Below are positions 16,273 through 24,927 of a stretch of DNA of 48,646 nucleotides, piece by piece. The DNA comes from Ruminococcus sp. Its GTDB lineage: Bacteria > Bacillota_A > Clostridia > Oscillospirales > Ruminococcaceae. The number at the start of each line of letters is the position of its first letter. Positions within the stretch are counted from its first letter, which is position 1. The stretch covers positions 1-48,646 of the forward strand of contig NZ_JAIKXF010000097.1 in NCBI RefSeq assembly GCF_024684275.1, written 5' to 3'. Under the pieces are notes generated by a model that did no database searches, had not been told where the DNA came from, and saw nothing but the letters and a program-made list of their open reading frames with translations. A program made the position numbers and the translations under genes.

Positions 16273-17466
16273 ATGGATTATAAATTCTCAGACAAGGTGA
16301 CCAAGCTTCACGCTTCGGCTATCAGAGAAATATTGAAATTCACTGCTGATCCCGATGTTATTTCCTTCGCAGCAGGTAATCCTGCTCCCGAAGCTTTTCC
16401 GAAGGAGCGTATCGCTGAAATATCGGCGGAGCTTCTCAGAGATGATCCTATCCTCGCTTTGCAGTACAGCGTGACAGAGGGATATACTCCTCTCCGCGAC
16501 TATTTAAAGGGCTGGATGACAGAAAAGGGCTGCTTCCATAAGGAATTCGATGACCTCATCATCACATCAGGCGGACAGCAGGCTAACGAGCTTTCCTGCA
16601 AGGTGCTCCTCAATGAGGGAGATACTCTCCTCTGCGAGTCGCCATGCTTTATCGGCTCACTGAACGCTTTCCGTTCATACAACGTACACCTCAGAGGCAT
16701 TGATATGGAAAGCGACGGCATCGACCTTGAAAAGCTGGAAAATGCTCTCAAGACCGAGAAGAACGTCAAGCTCCTTTACCTTATCCCGAATTTCCAGAAC
16801 CCTACGGGCAAGACTATGTCACTTGCAAAGCGCAAGGCTGTATATGAGCTTGCCTGCAAATATGACTTCATTATCTTAGAGGACGATCCCTACGGCGAGC
16901 TCCGCTTTGAGGGTGAGAATATCCCATGTATCAAGAGCTTTGACACCGAGGGCAGAGTTATATACTCCAGCACATTCTCAAAGATAATCTCATCAGGCTT
17001 CAGAACAGGCTATTGCTCTGCTCCGTCACCTATTATCCAGAAAATGGTAGTGTGCAAGCAGGTTTCAGACGTTCACTCGAATATGTGGGCACAGGTAGTT
17101 TCCCACAGATTCATGTCAACTGTTGACAGAGAAGCGCATTTCAAGAAGCTCCGCGCTATATATAAGGAAAAATGTGACCTTATGTGCGGATATATCGACA
17201 ATGAGTTCTCAAAGAAGATAAGCTATATCAAGCCGCAGGGCGGACTTTTCGTGTGGTGCGACCTTCCCGAGAGCTTCAACATGAACGATTTTTGCAGAAA
17301 GGCTGTACAGGAGTACAAAATAGCTGTAGTTCCCGGCAATTCGTTCAACATTGATGAGAATGAAATAAGCCATTCATTCAGACTCAATTACTCAACACCT
17401 ACAAACGAGCAGATAAACAAAGGCATGGAGATACTTGCCCGTATGACAAGAGAAATGCTCGATTGA
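16273..17466 (+). CDS. PLP-dependent aminotransferase class I/II (2-aminoadipate/LysN type)
   Basis: A 397-residue fold-type I aminotransferase. The Schiff-base lysine is Lys237 in SSTFSKIISSGFRTGY, with NPTGK at about 176-180 and the EDDPYGEL segment (203-210) holding the PLP-pyridine aspartate. It resembles the catalytic half of MocR proteins and the stand-alone aromatic or 2-aminoadipate transaminases. The exact amino acid cannot be assigned. It lies first in a plus-strand operon with an unknown protein (33 bp later) and trpS. An AAAGGC site 10 bp before the ATG supports the start. Confidence 0.88.
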   Translation: MDYKFSDKVTKLHASAIREILKFTADPDVISFAAGNPAPEAFPKERIAEISAELLRDDPILALQYSVTEGYTPLRDYLKGWMTEKGCFHKEFDDLIITSGGQQANELSCKVLLNEGDTLLCESPCFIGSLNAFRSYNVHLRGIDMESDGIDLEKLENALKTEKNVKLLYLIPNFQNPTGKTMSLAKRKAVYELACKYDFIILEDDPYGELRFEGENIPCIKSFDTEGRVIYSSTFSKIISSGFRTGYCSAPSPIIQKMVVCKQVSDVHSNMWAQVVSHRFMSTVDREAHFKKLRAIYKEKCDLMCGYIDNEFSKKISYIKPQGGLFVWCDLPESFNMNDFCRKAVQEYKIAVVPGNSFNIDENEISHSFRLNYSTPTNEQINKGMEILARMTREMLD

Positions 17467-17498
17467 GAATAAAAAACATATCGAAAGGATAATCCATT

Positions 17499-18029
17499 AT
17501 GCCAAACAGAATGACCGACAGATATAATGTCACACAGAAATACCTTATGACAAGAGGACAGGCTATCAACTTTCCTGCTCAGTACTTCGACAATTTCGCT
17601 AAAATGAAGAGAAACGACGTTTTCGGTGTAGTTATCGATATCCCTATGTCATCAGACGTGCTCACAACTATGGTCTGCTTCATCAACGGAGCTGCTAATA
17701 TCTACTTCAACAACGGCGGCGAATACACAGGCGCTTCACAGAAGTACAGAAACCTTGTACAGGCTGCTCATACCCTCGTTGCAAACGCAGGTCAGCTTAT
17801 CCCAAAGGCTGAAAAGACAAAGCAGTATGACCTTCCTAAGGGCAGAACAAACAATATCTTCCTCCTCACAAAGGGCGGCGTTTACAAGACCGAGATCAAG
17901 GCAGGTCTTATCCCCGAAAATGAGCAGGAGCTCCGCACATTCTATGTACTCTATCAGCGCGTTCTCAGCGAGATAAGAAGCTGTCAGCTCAAGGACGAGG
18001 CAGAAGCAAGAAAAGCTTCTCAGAAGTAA
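17499..18029 (+). CDS. Conserved protein of unknown function
   Basis: A 176-residue soluble protein with no signal peptide or membrane span. It looks like a mixed alpha-beta domain: a hydrophobic strand pair (VFGVVIDIPM, about 42-51, and VLTTMVCFI, about 54-62), a helix with AAHTLVANAGQLI (about 91-103), then the NIFLLTKGGVYKTE strand (about 119-132), and a charged C-terminal helix. I do not recognise the family. It sits between the aminotransferase and trpS, 33 and 13 bp away, with an AAAGGA ribosome site, so it is certainly expressed with them. Confidence 0.8.
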   Translation: MPNRMTDRYNVTQKYLMTRGQAINFPAQYFDNFAKMKRNDVFGVVIDIPMSSDVLTTMVCFINGAANIYFNNGGEYTGASQKYRNLVQAAHTLVANAGQLIPKAEKTKQYDLPKGRTNNIFLLTKGGVYKTEIKAGLIPENEQELRTFYVLYQRVLSEIRSCQLKDEAEARKASQK

Positions 18030-18041
18030 GGAGCACAGCAA

Positions 18042-19037
18042 ATGGACGATAAAAAGCTGATCTTCAGCGGTATCCAGCCTACAGGTACCTTTACCCTCGG
18101 AAATTACATCGGAGCTGTCAGAAACTGGGGCGCTCTTCAGGAGCAGTATAACTGTATATACTGCGTTGTTGATATGCACGCGATCACCGTAAGACAGGAG
18201 CCTGCAAAACTGCGTCAGAATACGCTCAATTCGTATGCGCTCCTTATGGCTTGTGGAGTTGATCCCGAAAAGTCGATACTATTTATACAGAGCCATGCTC
18301 CCACACACGCTGAGCTCAACTGGATACTGGGCTGTAATACTCAGTTCGGAGAGCTTTCGCGTATGACTCAGTTCAAGGACAAGAGCCAGAAGCACCCCGA
18401 CGATATAAACGCAGGTCTGTTTACATATCCCACCCTTATGGCTGCGGATATTCTTGCGTATAACGCAGATCTGGTGCCTGTCGGCGTTGACCAGAAGCAG
18501 CACCTTGAGCTGGCAAGAAATATCGCTCAGCGCTTCAACCAGCGCTACGGTGACTTCTTTACCCTGCCTGAGCCATATATCCCCGAGGTGGGCGCTAAGA
18601 TAATGTCATTGCAGGAGCCGACAAAGAAAATGTCAAAGTCTGACGAAAATGTCAACGCCTGCATTCTTATCCTCGACGACAAGGATACCATTATCCGCAA
18701 ATTCAAGAGAGCTGTCACCGACAGCGAGGCTGAGGTGTGCTACCGCGAGGGCAAGGACGGCATCAACAACCTTATGACTATCTATTCCTGCATAACAGGC
18801 AAGGACTTCAAGGCTATAGAGTCTGAGTTTGCAGGCAAGGGCTACGGCGACTTCAAGCTGGCTGTAGGCGAGGCTGTCGCTGACCACTTAGAGCCCGTCC
18901 GCACAGAGTTCGCAAGACTCAGCGCAGACAAGGCTTACCTGAAGCAGTGCTATACCGAGGGCGCACAGAAGGCGCTAAGATACTCGGGAAGAATAGTTTC
19001 AAAGGTTTATCACAAGGTCGGATTCGTGGATAAATAA
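18042..19037 (+). CDS. trpS: Tryptophanyl-tRNA synthetase
   Basis: A 331-residue class I synthetase charging tRNA-Trp. The HIGH-type motif is in QPTGTFTLGNYIGA (about 9-22), the KMSKS loop in PTKKMSKSDEN (about 193-203), and the GVDQKQHLELARNIA helix (about 148-162) is diagnostic for TrpS. Length is standard. It follows the unknown gene by 12 bp with a GGAG ribosome site. No terminator is obvious behind it; the 188-bp AT-rich gap holds the mazG promoter. Unlike trpB at 45901, it has no T-box directly upstream. Confidence 0.97.
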   Translation: MDDKKLIFSGIQPTGTFTLGNYIGAVRNWGALQEQYNCIYCVVDMHAITVRQEPAKLRQNTLNSYALLMACGVDPEKSILFIQSHAPTHAELNWILGCNTQFGELSRMTQFKDKSQKHPDDINAGLFTYPTLMAADILAYNADLVPVGVDQKQHLELARNIAQRFNQRYGDFFTLPEPYIPEVGAKIMSLQEPTKKMSKSDENVNACILILDDKDTIIRKFKRAVTDSEAEVCYREGKDGINNLMTIYSCITGKDFKAIESEFAGKGYGDFKLAVGEAVADHLEPVRTEFARLSADKAYLKQCYTEGAQKALRYSGRIVSKVYHKVGFVDK

Positions 19038-19162
19038 GCATTCAGATGCATCTTGGACATTTTGATTTATATAACAGATAGTAATTATATGTAAAAAATA
19101 TACAAACCGAGACTAAGCAAATATTATTATTCTACGAAATTAACAAAAATGTAAAAAATAGG

Positions 19163-19191
19163 TTGCAATTTAGAAAAAATTAGGGTATTAT
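19163..19191 (+). promoter_or_regulatory. Promoter of mazG-HU-rqcP
   Basis: TTGCAA (19163-19168), 17 bp, TATTAT (19186-19191), in a very AT-rich stretch before mazG. Confidence 0.7.
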
Positions 19192-19225
19192 ATAACATAG
19201 CCCGTCTTTAAGGGAGTGTTTTCCT

Positions 19226-20050
19226 ATGGTTGAATACCAGCAGAAAGACCATTATTCAATAAACGATCTGCTCGATATTGTCAGACTTCTCAGAAGCGAG
19301 GGCGGCTGCCCCTGGGACAAAGAACAGACTCATCAGTCTATAAGAAGCGATCTCATCGAAGAGACCTGCGAGGTCATCGAGGCTATCGATCTCGAGGATA
19401 CCGCACTTCTCCGCGAAGAGCTGGGCGATGTTCTGTTACAGGTCGTTTTCCATTGCAGGATCGAGGAGGAGCAGAGCTCCTTTAAGTTCGACGATGTGTG
19501 CGACGAGGTCTGCAAAAAGCTCATTATCCGTCACCCCCATGTTTTCGGTGACGTCACAGCCAATACCACCGATCAGGTGCTGAAAAACTGGGACGCCATA
19601 AAAATGGAAACTAAGGGACAGGAGCGTTATACGGACACCCTCACAAGCGTTGCAAAGTCACTTCCCGCTCTTATGAGAGCTCAGAAGGTCGGCAAAAGAG
19701 CAATGCGCGCAGGTATGGATTTTCGCTGTGCCGAGGACGCCGTAGCCTGTATAGGCGGCGAAAAGGCTGAGCTTGAGGCTGCTATCGCAAGCGGCAGCAA
19801 GGCAGACATTGAGGAAGAAATGGGTGATCTGCTGTTTTCATGCGTCAACGCGGCAAGACACTTAGGCATTGACGCGGAACTGGCACTCAAATCCGCTACG
19901 GAGAAATTTATCAAGCGCTTTTCTGTTACAGAGGATCTGGTATCTGAGGAAAAGCTTGATATGAAAAATCTTCCTATTGAAGAGCTCGATATCTATTGGG
20001 ACAAGGCAAAATCAATAATTAGTAAAATGGAGGAACAGAAAAATGACTAA
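19226..20050 (+). CDS. mazG: Nucleoside triphosphate pyrophosphohydrolase MazG
   Basis: A 274-residue all-alpha NTP pyrophosphatase that hydrolyses (d)NTPs to monophosphates and clears aberrant nucleotides. Two MazG domains are visible. The N-terminal one has CPWDKEQTH (30-38) and the metal-binding EETCEVIEAID/EELGDVLLQVVFH helices (about 50-80); the C-terminal one has the EEEMGDLLFSCVNAARH helix (about 196-212). It overlaps the HU start by 8 bases (translational coupling), and the MazG-HU-RqcP order is conserved in clostridia. The start follows GGGAG. Confidence 0.95.
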   Translation: MVEYQQKDHYSINDLLDIVRLLRSEGGCPWDKEQTHQSIRSDLIEETCEVIEAIDLEDTALLREELGDVLLQVVFHCRIEEEQSSFKFDDVCDEVCKKLIIRHPHVFGDVTANTTDQVLKNWDAIKMETKGQERYTDTLTSVAKSLPALMRAQKVGKRAMRAGMDFRCAEDAVACIGGEKAELEAAIASGSKADIEEEMGDLLFSCVNAARHLGIDAELALKSATEKFIKRFSVTEDLVSEEKLDMKNLPIEELDIYWDKAKSIISKMEEQKND

Positions 20051-20318
20051 GACTGAACTTATCAACTCTATCGCAGATAAGGCAAGCTGCACTAAGAAGG
20101 ACGCTGCTTCTGCTCTCGAGGCTACACTCACAGCAATCCAGGGCGCTCTCGAAAGCGGCGAGAAGGTTTCCATCACAGGCTTCGGTACTTTTGAAGTACG
20201 CGAGAGAGGCGAAAAGACCTGCATCAATCCTAAGACAAAGGCAAAGATGGTCTGCCCTCCCTGCAAGGCACCTGCATTCAAGGCCGGCAGAGGTCTCAAG
20301 GACGCTGTAAACAAGTAA
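20043..20318 (+). CDS. hup: HU-family DNA-binding protein
   Basis: A 91-residue histone-like protein that binds and bends DNA as a dimer. The N-terminal helices (about 1-40) are followed by the VSITGFGTFEVRERGE strand pair (about 43-58) and the beta-arm tip, where the usual RNPQT is replaced by CINPKTKAKM (about 60-69). Two cysteines near the tip (VCPPCKAPAF) replace the more common VPAFKAG arm sequence and are unusual. GGAGG lies 7 bases before the ATG, inside the end of mazG. It is followed by a terminator, then rqcP. Confidence 0.95.
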   Translation: MTKTELINSIADKASCTKKDAASALEATLTAIQGALESGEKVSITGFGTFEVRERGEKTCINPKTKAKMVCPPCKAPAFKAGRGLKDAVNK

Positions 20319-20322
20319 TAGC

Positions 20323-20350
20323 AAAGGGGACAGTCCGCTGTCCCCTTTTA
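20323..20350 (+). terminator. Terminator behind HU
   Basis: AAAGGGGACAG (20323-20333) pairs with CTGTCCCCTTT (20338-20348), with a short T run. It may reduce readthrough from HU into rqcP. Confidence 0.75.
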
Positions 20351-20379
20351 ATCATATAAGAGCTTGAAAGGAAGATATT

Positions 20380-20622
20380 ATGAGACTTGACAAATACCTC
20401 AAGGTTACGCGCCTTATAAAGCGCCGCACTGTAGCCAACGAAGCCTGTGACGCCGAAAAGATAGTCGTCAACGGCAAGGCTCAAAGAGCCTCATACGACG
20501 TAAAGGTGGGCGATATAATCGAGATAAATATGGGAACTCGTCCGCTGAAGGTAAAGGTGCTCAGTGTTACCGAACACGCTACTAAAGAAAATGCAGCGGA
20601 TAACTACACCGTTATCGAATAA
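20380..20622 (+). CDS. rqcP: S4-domain ribosome quality-control protein RqcP (YabO)
   Basis: An 80-residue S4 RNA-binding protein. The S4 motif MRLDKYLKVTRLIKRRTVA (1-19) and the IVVNGKAQRASYDVKVGD turn (about 28-45) are clear. In Bacillus RqcP works with RqcH on stalled 50S subunits, stabilising the P-site tRNA while alanine tails are added to stalled peptides. It lies behind mazG and hup, as in Bacillus (yabN-yabO), and before a bidirectional terminator. Its own AAAGGAAG ribosome site is good. Confidence 0.92.
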   Translation: MRLDKYLKVTRLIKRRTVANEACDAEKIVVNGKAQRASYDVKVGDIIEINMGTRPLKVKVLSVTEHATKENAADNYTVIE

Positions 20623-20655
20623 AAAAGGCTGTACCATAAGGTACAGCCTTTTTTT
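20621..20655. terminator. Bidirectional terminator between rqcP and the epimerase gene
   Basis: AAGGCTGTACC (20625-20635) pairs with GGTACAGCCTT (20640-20650), with an A run on one side and a T run on the other. It serves the two convergent genes. Confidence 0.92.
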
Positions 20656-21613
20656 ACTTAGTATTATGAATGTCCCAGCGGAATGTAACAAACTTTGAAG
20701 CCTTTGTCTTATCAAGCAGGTTGTTGTTCTCAAGCCTTGAAAGGTCAAGATAGCGGTAATTCTGCTTCTCCTCCTTGTTTGCACTGAAAAGTCCTTTCAG
20801 CTTGCTGATAGCTCCCGAAGGCTGCTTCTGCATTACAGCGCCGAGGCGGTGATTTGTTCTCATAAAAGTGATTATATCAGCCGCTGTAGTGAGCTCCTTG
20901 TCTGCAACATTATATATTCCTGAATTTCTTGGATCATCTGCATTTTTGATATAGCACAGGATAAAATCCACAAGATTATGAACGCAGCAGAGCTGGAAGC
21001 CGTACTGTCCCTGACCGAACACAAAATATGAGCCGTCCTTCGGATCGGTTATCTTAGACATAAGATTGTCTGTAAAATTAAAGGTATACACTGCCGGAAA
21101 ACGGATCACACACCAGATGATATCCTCCTTGCTGTGGTGCTGGATTTCGCTTATGACAGCCTTTTCCGAAGCGTACTTCATAGCTGAGTAGTTAGTTGTA
21201 GGCTTCAGATCATTATCCTCACGGACAGGCTCGCGTGTTTTCGGGAACTGATAGACCTGATCTGTGCTGAGAAGAATGAACTTCTTTACAGTTGATGTCA
21301 ATGCATAGCGGTAAATGAATTTATCCACCGCAGCCGATTCGTTTGTCTGCTTGTCTGAAACTATAGGACCAATATCATTATCAACAGTACACGCAGCGTG
21401 TATTACTGCATAAAAATCATGCTTTTCAAATAGCTCAGCAATTGTATTTTTATCTGTTGGTTCACACTGTACCGATGAATAATGAAGCTTTCCTTCGTTA
21501 TATCCGCTTTCTTCTCTGTCAACAGCTATGACCTCATAGCCCTTTTTCAGAAGTCCTGAGCAAATGTGCTGACCTATAAGTCCGCATCCTCCTGTAACAA
21601 GTACCTTCTCCAT
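20654..21613 (-). CDS. NAD-dependent epimerase/dehydratase (extended SDR)
   Basis: A 319-residue extended short-chain dehydrogenase. The nucleotide-binding GGCGLIGQ turn lies at about 7-14, LLSTDQVY holds the catalytic Ser/Thr (about 114-121), and YSAMK gives the YxxxK pair (about 141-145). The family includes nucleotide-sugar epimerases and reductases; the substrate is not evident and no sugar-biosynthesis genes adjoin. I set the start at the second ATG (21613), because AAAGGAGG is 8 bases from it and only 2 bases from the first ATG (21619). It has its own promoter and terminator. Confidence 0.87.
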   Translation of the reverse strand: MEKVLVTGGCGLIGQHICSGLLKKGYEVIAVDREESGYNEGKLHYSSVQCEPTDKNTIAELFEKHDFYAVIHAACTVDNDIGPIVSDKQTNESAAVDKFIYRYALTSTVKKFILLSTDQVYQFPKTREPVREDNDLKPTTNYSAMKYASEKAVISEIQHHSKEDIIWCVIRFPAVYTFNFTDNLMSKITDPKDGSYFVFGQGQYGFQLCCVHNLVDFILCYIKNADDPRNSGIYNVADKELTTAADIITFMRTNHRLGAVMQKQPSGAISKLKGLFSANKEEKQNYRYLDLSRLENNNLLDKTKASKFVTFRWDIHNTK

Positions 21614-21671
21614 GATCATAGCCTCCTTTCTGAAACTAAAAAACTATCAAAATTTTGTCCTATGTATGTTT

Positions 21672-21700
21672 ATTATAGCATAATTATATCGCTATGGCAA
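21672..21700 (-). promoter_or_regulatory. Promoter of the epimerase gene
   Basis: TTGCCA (21695-21700) and TATAAT (21672-21677) on the minus strand are 17 bp apart. Confidence 0.75.
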
Positions 21701-21750
21701 TAAATTGTTAATATGTTAGCAGTATGCAACTCCGAGAAAGCTATTTTTCT

Positions 21751-23142
21751 TTACTTCGCCTCGGAATTGATGTTTTCAAGATACTTATCCACTGTAGCAT
21801 ATATGGCTTCGTAGGTCTCGTTCCACGGAGTACCTCTTGCGGTAAGTCTGAGACTGCTGTCAAGAAGCTCTCCGCAGTCCTCGGAAACGCCGTTGGATAT
21901 GTCGATAACAGGGTTAGCCTCTGCAAGCTCCTGCATACTGTTCTTCATATCTATCATTTCCTGAGTCCAGCCGTAGTCATCGATGAACTGCTTATCCGCA
22001 ACCGACTTGGTATCCTCGTCAAGATGAGTGAATCTCTTGCAGTCGAGGTACTTGGCAACGCCCTGAGGATTTGAGCCGCCCTTGACGAACAGATATGATT
22101 CAAAGCCTGTAGGGATATAATACTCATCAGCCTCTGGATCCTTTGGCATTGGCACGAAGAATGCGTCAGCGCCGAAGGTAGTTGACCACTGTGACTTTTC
22201 CTTGTAGAACTCATACAGTCCCACAGGATAGAACAGCTCTTTGCCCTCGCCTATATACGCAGGCTTGCTCTCCCAGCCTAATTCCTCGCCGCCTATGGCA
22301 ACATAGCCCTTCTGATAGAGCTCATAGAGCCAGTTCTGGACACGCTCCATTGACGGATCGCTGAGGTTGCTTATCAGCCTGCCGTCCTCGATACTTACAG
22401 GGGGCACACCGATGGTATTCATAAGTCCGTACTCGAACCACCAACCGTCTATGCCGAATTTCTGATTGCTGTTATCAACGTACTTTTCAAGCATATTCTC
22501 AAAGGCATTCCAGTCCCACTCGCCTCTTGCATAGAGGTCAGCAGGGTCCTCAAGACCAGCCTCTGCAACTGTCTTTCGGTTATAGACTACCGCCGTTTTA
22601 TCGCCTGTAGGCTGGATACCTGCCATATAATGCTTACCGTTCCAAACGAACTGGTCATTGATGTCCTTAACGTCCTCCCAGAGGGGCGAATCGAAGTCGA
22701 TATAATCATCAACAGGCGCAAACATATCCTTTACAGCGCCCTTAGGGAAAGCGTCAAGATTTCCTCCATAGAAGAAGTCTATGCCCTCGCCTGAGGCAAT
22801 ATACTTACTGAGCATATCATAGCGCTCTTCATATTTGCATCTGTAATACTTTATCTCGCCGCCATAGCGCTCCTGAAATACTGCAAGGTCTATAGGAACG
22901 TTCTTGCCTGTACCGTCGGGGTTGATATCCCAGTCAGAAAGCCACTTTATGACGCCGTTTTCAAGCTTATCGCCTGTCAGAAGCTCTGAATCTACTGCAT
23001 TCTGACGTATCTCATCTCTGACTGTAGAGTCAAGCTCTTTGTTATATTTAGAGCTTTCGTCCTTTTTACTGCTGCACGCAAGAAGAGACATTGAGATAGA
23101 TGTCAACAGCAATGCCGAAATAAAATATCTTGCTTTTTTCAT
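21751..23142 (-). CDS. ABC-transporter extracellular solute-binding lipoprotein (family 1), orphan
   Basis: A 463-residue lipoprotein: the signal ends in LLAC (Cys23), then a family 1 (sugar-type) solute-binding fold. Typical segments are ASGEGIDFFYGG (near 117-128), a hinge region with YNRKTVAEAGL, and many Trp/Tyr residues suitable for stacking on sugars (WWFEYG, WSTTFGAD). It would capture an oligosaccharide, probably a plant-fibre breakdown product, for an ABC importer. No permease or ATPase gene is adjacent, so it must share transporter parts encoded elsewhere. It is monocistronic, with a structured leader and an AAAGGAG ribosome site. Confidence 0.88.
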   Translation of the reverse strand: MKKARYFISALLLTSISMSLLACSSKKDESSKYNKELDSTVRDEIRQNAVDSELLTGDKLENGVIKWLSDWDINPDGTGKNVPIDLAVFQERYGGEIKYYRCKYEERYDMLSKYIASGEGIDFFYGGNLDAFPKGAVKDMFAPVDDYIDFDSPLWEDVKDINDQFVWNGKHYMAGIQPTGDKTAVVYNRKTVAEAGLEDPADLYARGEWDWNAFENMLEKYVDNSNQKFGIDGWWFEYGLMNTIGVPPVSIEDGRLISNLSDPSMERVQNWLYELYQKGYVAIGGEELGWESKPAYIGEGKELFYPVGLYEFYKEKSQWSTTFGADAFFVPMPKDPEADEYYIPTGFESYLFVKGGSNPQGVAKYLDCKRFTHLDEDTKSVADKQFIDDYGWTQEMIDMKNSMQELAEANPVIDISNGVSEDCGELLDSSLRLTARGTPWNETYEAIYATVDKYLENINSEAK

Positions 23143-23171
23143 TTTATGACTCCTTTAATACTGCCCGCATA

Positions 23172-23230
23172 AACTTATCCGTATCAGAAAACACTCTGCA
23201 ATATTTCTGATAACAATACGGAGATAAGTT
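23172..23230 (-). promoter_or_regulatory. Long imperfect hairpin in the leader of the solute-binding gene
   Basis: AACTTATC (23172-23179) pairs with GATAAGTT (23223-23230), CCGTAT with ATACGG, and CAGAAA with TTTCTG, giving about 20 bp of stem. It lies between the promoter and the start codon and could control translation or RNA stability. No match to a known riboswitch is evident. Confidence 0.5.
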
Positions 23231-23263
23231 CCCCAATAATACATTTTGATTATTCTTTACTTA

Positions 23264-23293
23264 ATTATATCACTTTCTCCGTGTTCATGTCAA
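23264..23293 (-). promoter_or_regulatory. Promoter of the solute-binding lipoprotein
   Basis: TTGACA (23288-23293) and TATAAT (23264-23269) on the minus strand are 18 bp apart, about 120 bp upstream of the start. Confidence 0.8.
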
Positions 23294-23390
23294 TGTCAAT
23301 ATTTCATATAATTTGTGGGCATTTATAGTTGGTTTATCACATATGAACTATTTATGTACCGTCCAAATCTATTATATAGATTAATTTTAT

Positions 23391-24056
23391 TTACTTACAA
23401 ACCCTGCCGCTGCGTCTATACTCACAGTTATCTTTCATGGAGCATATGGCACAGCCCTTTGCTCCTTTTTTTACAGGATCATCCGACACCCCTATTATAG
23501 CCGTCACCGACTTTGAGGGTATCAGCATTGAGCTGTCCGTTGCAGTGAGACCTATACGCCGCTGTGCATTGAGAGCCAGCAAAAAGCTCCTTTGCAGCGT
23601 TATGGGCAGGTCTCCGTAGCCTGCGCTGAAACGCCATGTCCTGTATGGCGCAGGGTGCTCTGTGAATATCTCCTGCTCTGCACGGTCACAGACCTGCTCT
23701 ATGGCTGCGCTGCAAATGCAGTCTATGGCAAGAGACTCTGCCATATTTGTGACAGCAGCCTGTCTTATGAGCTTGTCAGCCTCCTGAGACAGCGTAGCCG
23801 CCAGCATTACAGCTCTGTTGCAGCCCTTTAAATGGCGGCGTATATCCTCTCCTGTCAGCGGCTCGGACATTGCCCCGAGGACTACTCCCTCGTCTGTAAA
23901 GCTTACATCTGTTTCGAGATAGACGTACTTAGGGCGGACTTTTTCGCGGACAAGCCGCTCCGCACGGTCAAGGAGCTCCATGACTGCTTCGTCAGGCTCT
24001 CCCTTTACGCCCATATACCGTGCAGCCTCTGATTTCGATATGGGAAGCAGCTCCAT
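23391..24056 (-). CDS. Stand-alone methionine synthase activation domain protein
   Basis: A 221-residue protein matching the cobalamin-dependent methionine synthase (MetH) activation domain but lacking the catalytic domains. The conserved core is RFSAGYGDLPITLQR (about 142-156), then the LLALNAQRRIGLTATDSSMLIPSKSVTAIIG stretch in shortened form (core NAQRRIGL, 163-170; MLIPSKSVTAIIG, 177-189). A Cys-rich tail, CAICSMKDNC, near 205-214 may bind an iron-sulfur cluster. Such proteins accompany split MetH enzymes and probably help reductive reactivation of B12, since SAM binds this domain. It overlaps metF by one base (TAATG), tying it to methionine and one-carbon metabolism. Confidence 0.85.
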   Translation of the reverse strand: MELLPISKSEAARYMGVKGEPDEAVMELLDRAERLVREKVRPKYVYLETDVSFTDEGVVLGAMSEPLTGEDIRRHLKGCNRAVMLAATLSQEADKLIRQAAVTNMAESLAIDCICSAAIEQVCDRAEQEIFTEHPAPYRTWRFSAGYGDLPITLQRSFLLALNAQRRIGLTATDSSMLIPSKSVTAIIGVSDDPVKKGAKGCAICSMKDNCEYRRSGRVCK

Positions 24057-24916
24057 TACGCACCTATTATGCCCGATACTGCCTCACATATCTTGCGAGC
24101 CACGTATGGCTTGTTCATGGTGTAAAGGTGTATACCGTCAACTCCGCTTGCCACAAGGTCAACTATCTGGTTTACCGCATAGGCTATACCTGCATCGCGG
24201 AGAGCCTCGGGACTGTGCTCGTACTTTGTCATGATACGCACGAACTTTGCAGGCAGACTTGCGCCGCAGGTAGTTACCATGCGCTCTATCTGATTCTTGT
24301 TTACAACAGGCATGATACCTGCTTCTATAGGCACGTTTATGCCTGCAATAGCCGCCTTTTCACGGAACGAGTAGAAGCTGTCGTTATCGAAGAAAAGCTG
24401 TGAGATAAGGTGGTCTGCGCCTGCATCGACCTTAGCCTTGAGATTCTTGATGTCCTCTATCATGCTGTCTGCGTCAGGGTGGCACTCGGGATAGCAGGCT
24501 CCTGCAATATCAAAGTCACCCTTTGTCTTTATATAGGTTATAAGGTCGCTGGCATAGTGAAAATCATCAACAGGTGGAATGTCGGGATTTATATCTCCGC
24601 GGAGGGCAAGAAGATTCTCGATGCCGCGCTGCTGTGCTTCTTTCAGTGTGCTGTCTATCTCAGATCTTGTAAAGTTGATACACGGCAGATGAAGCATCGG
24701 GATAGTGCCGCTCTCCTTTATCTTTGAAGCTATCTCCAGAGCGTACCTGCTGTTGCCGCTTCCGCCTGCACCAAAGGTAACGCTTATGAAATCAGGAGAA
24801 AGCCCCTGAAGCTCATCAAGGGTATCATATATTATGTCCACAGGGCTGTCCTTCTTAGGTGGGAATACCTCGAATGAAAATACGGTCTTTTTGCCAAAAA
24901 GTTCCTTAATACGCAT
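24056..24916 (-). CDS. metF: Methylenetetrahydrofolate reductase
   Basis: A 286-residue TIM-barrel flavoprotein reducing 5,10-methylene-THF to 5-methyl-THF. Evidence: FSFEVFPPK near the N-terminus (the catalytic Glu), SVTFGAGGSG (about 50-59), LALRGD (about 98-103) and HLISQLFFDN (about 171-180). I set the start at the ATG at 24916, behind GGAGG; the upstream 29 codons overlap ung and lack family character. It lies 11 bp after ung and overlaps the MetH-activation gene by one base, so it supplies methyl-THF for methionine synthesis. Confidence 0.95.
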   Translation of the reverse strand: MRIKELFGKKTVFSFEVFPPKKDSPVDIIYDTLDELQGLSPDFISVTFGAGGSGNSRYALEIASKIKESGTIPMLHLPCINFTRSEIDSTLKEAQQRGIENLLALRGDINPDIPPVDDFHYASDLITYIKTKGDFDIAGACYPECHPDADSMIEDIKNLKAKVDAGADHLISQLFFDNDSFYSFREKAAIAGINVPIEAGIMPVVNKNQIERMVTTCGASLPAKFVRIMTKYEHSPEALRDAGIAYAVNQIVDLVASGVDGIHLYTMNKPYVARKICEAVSGIIGA

Positions 24917-24927
24917 AATATCCTCCG

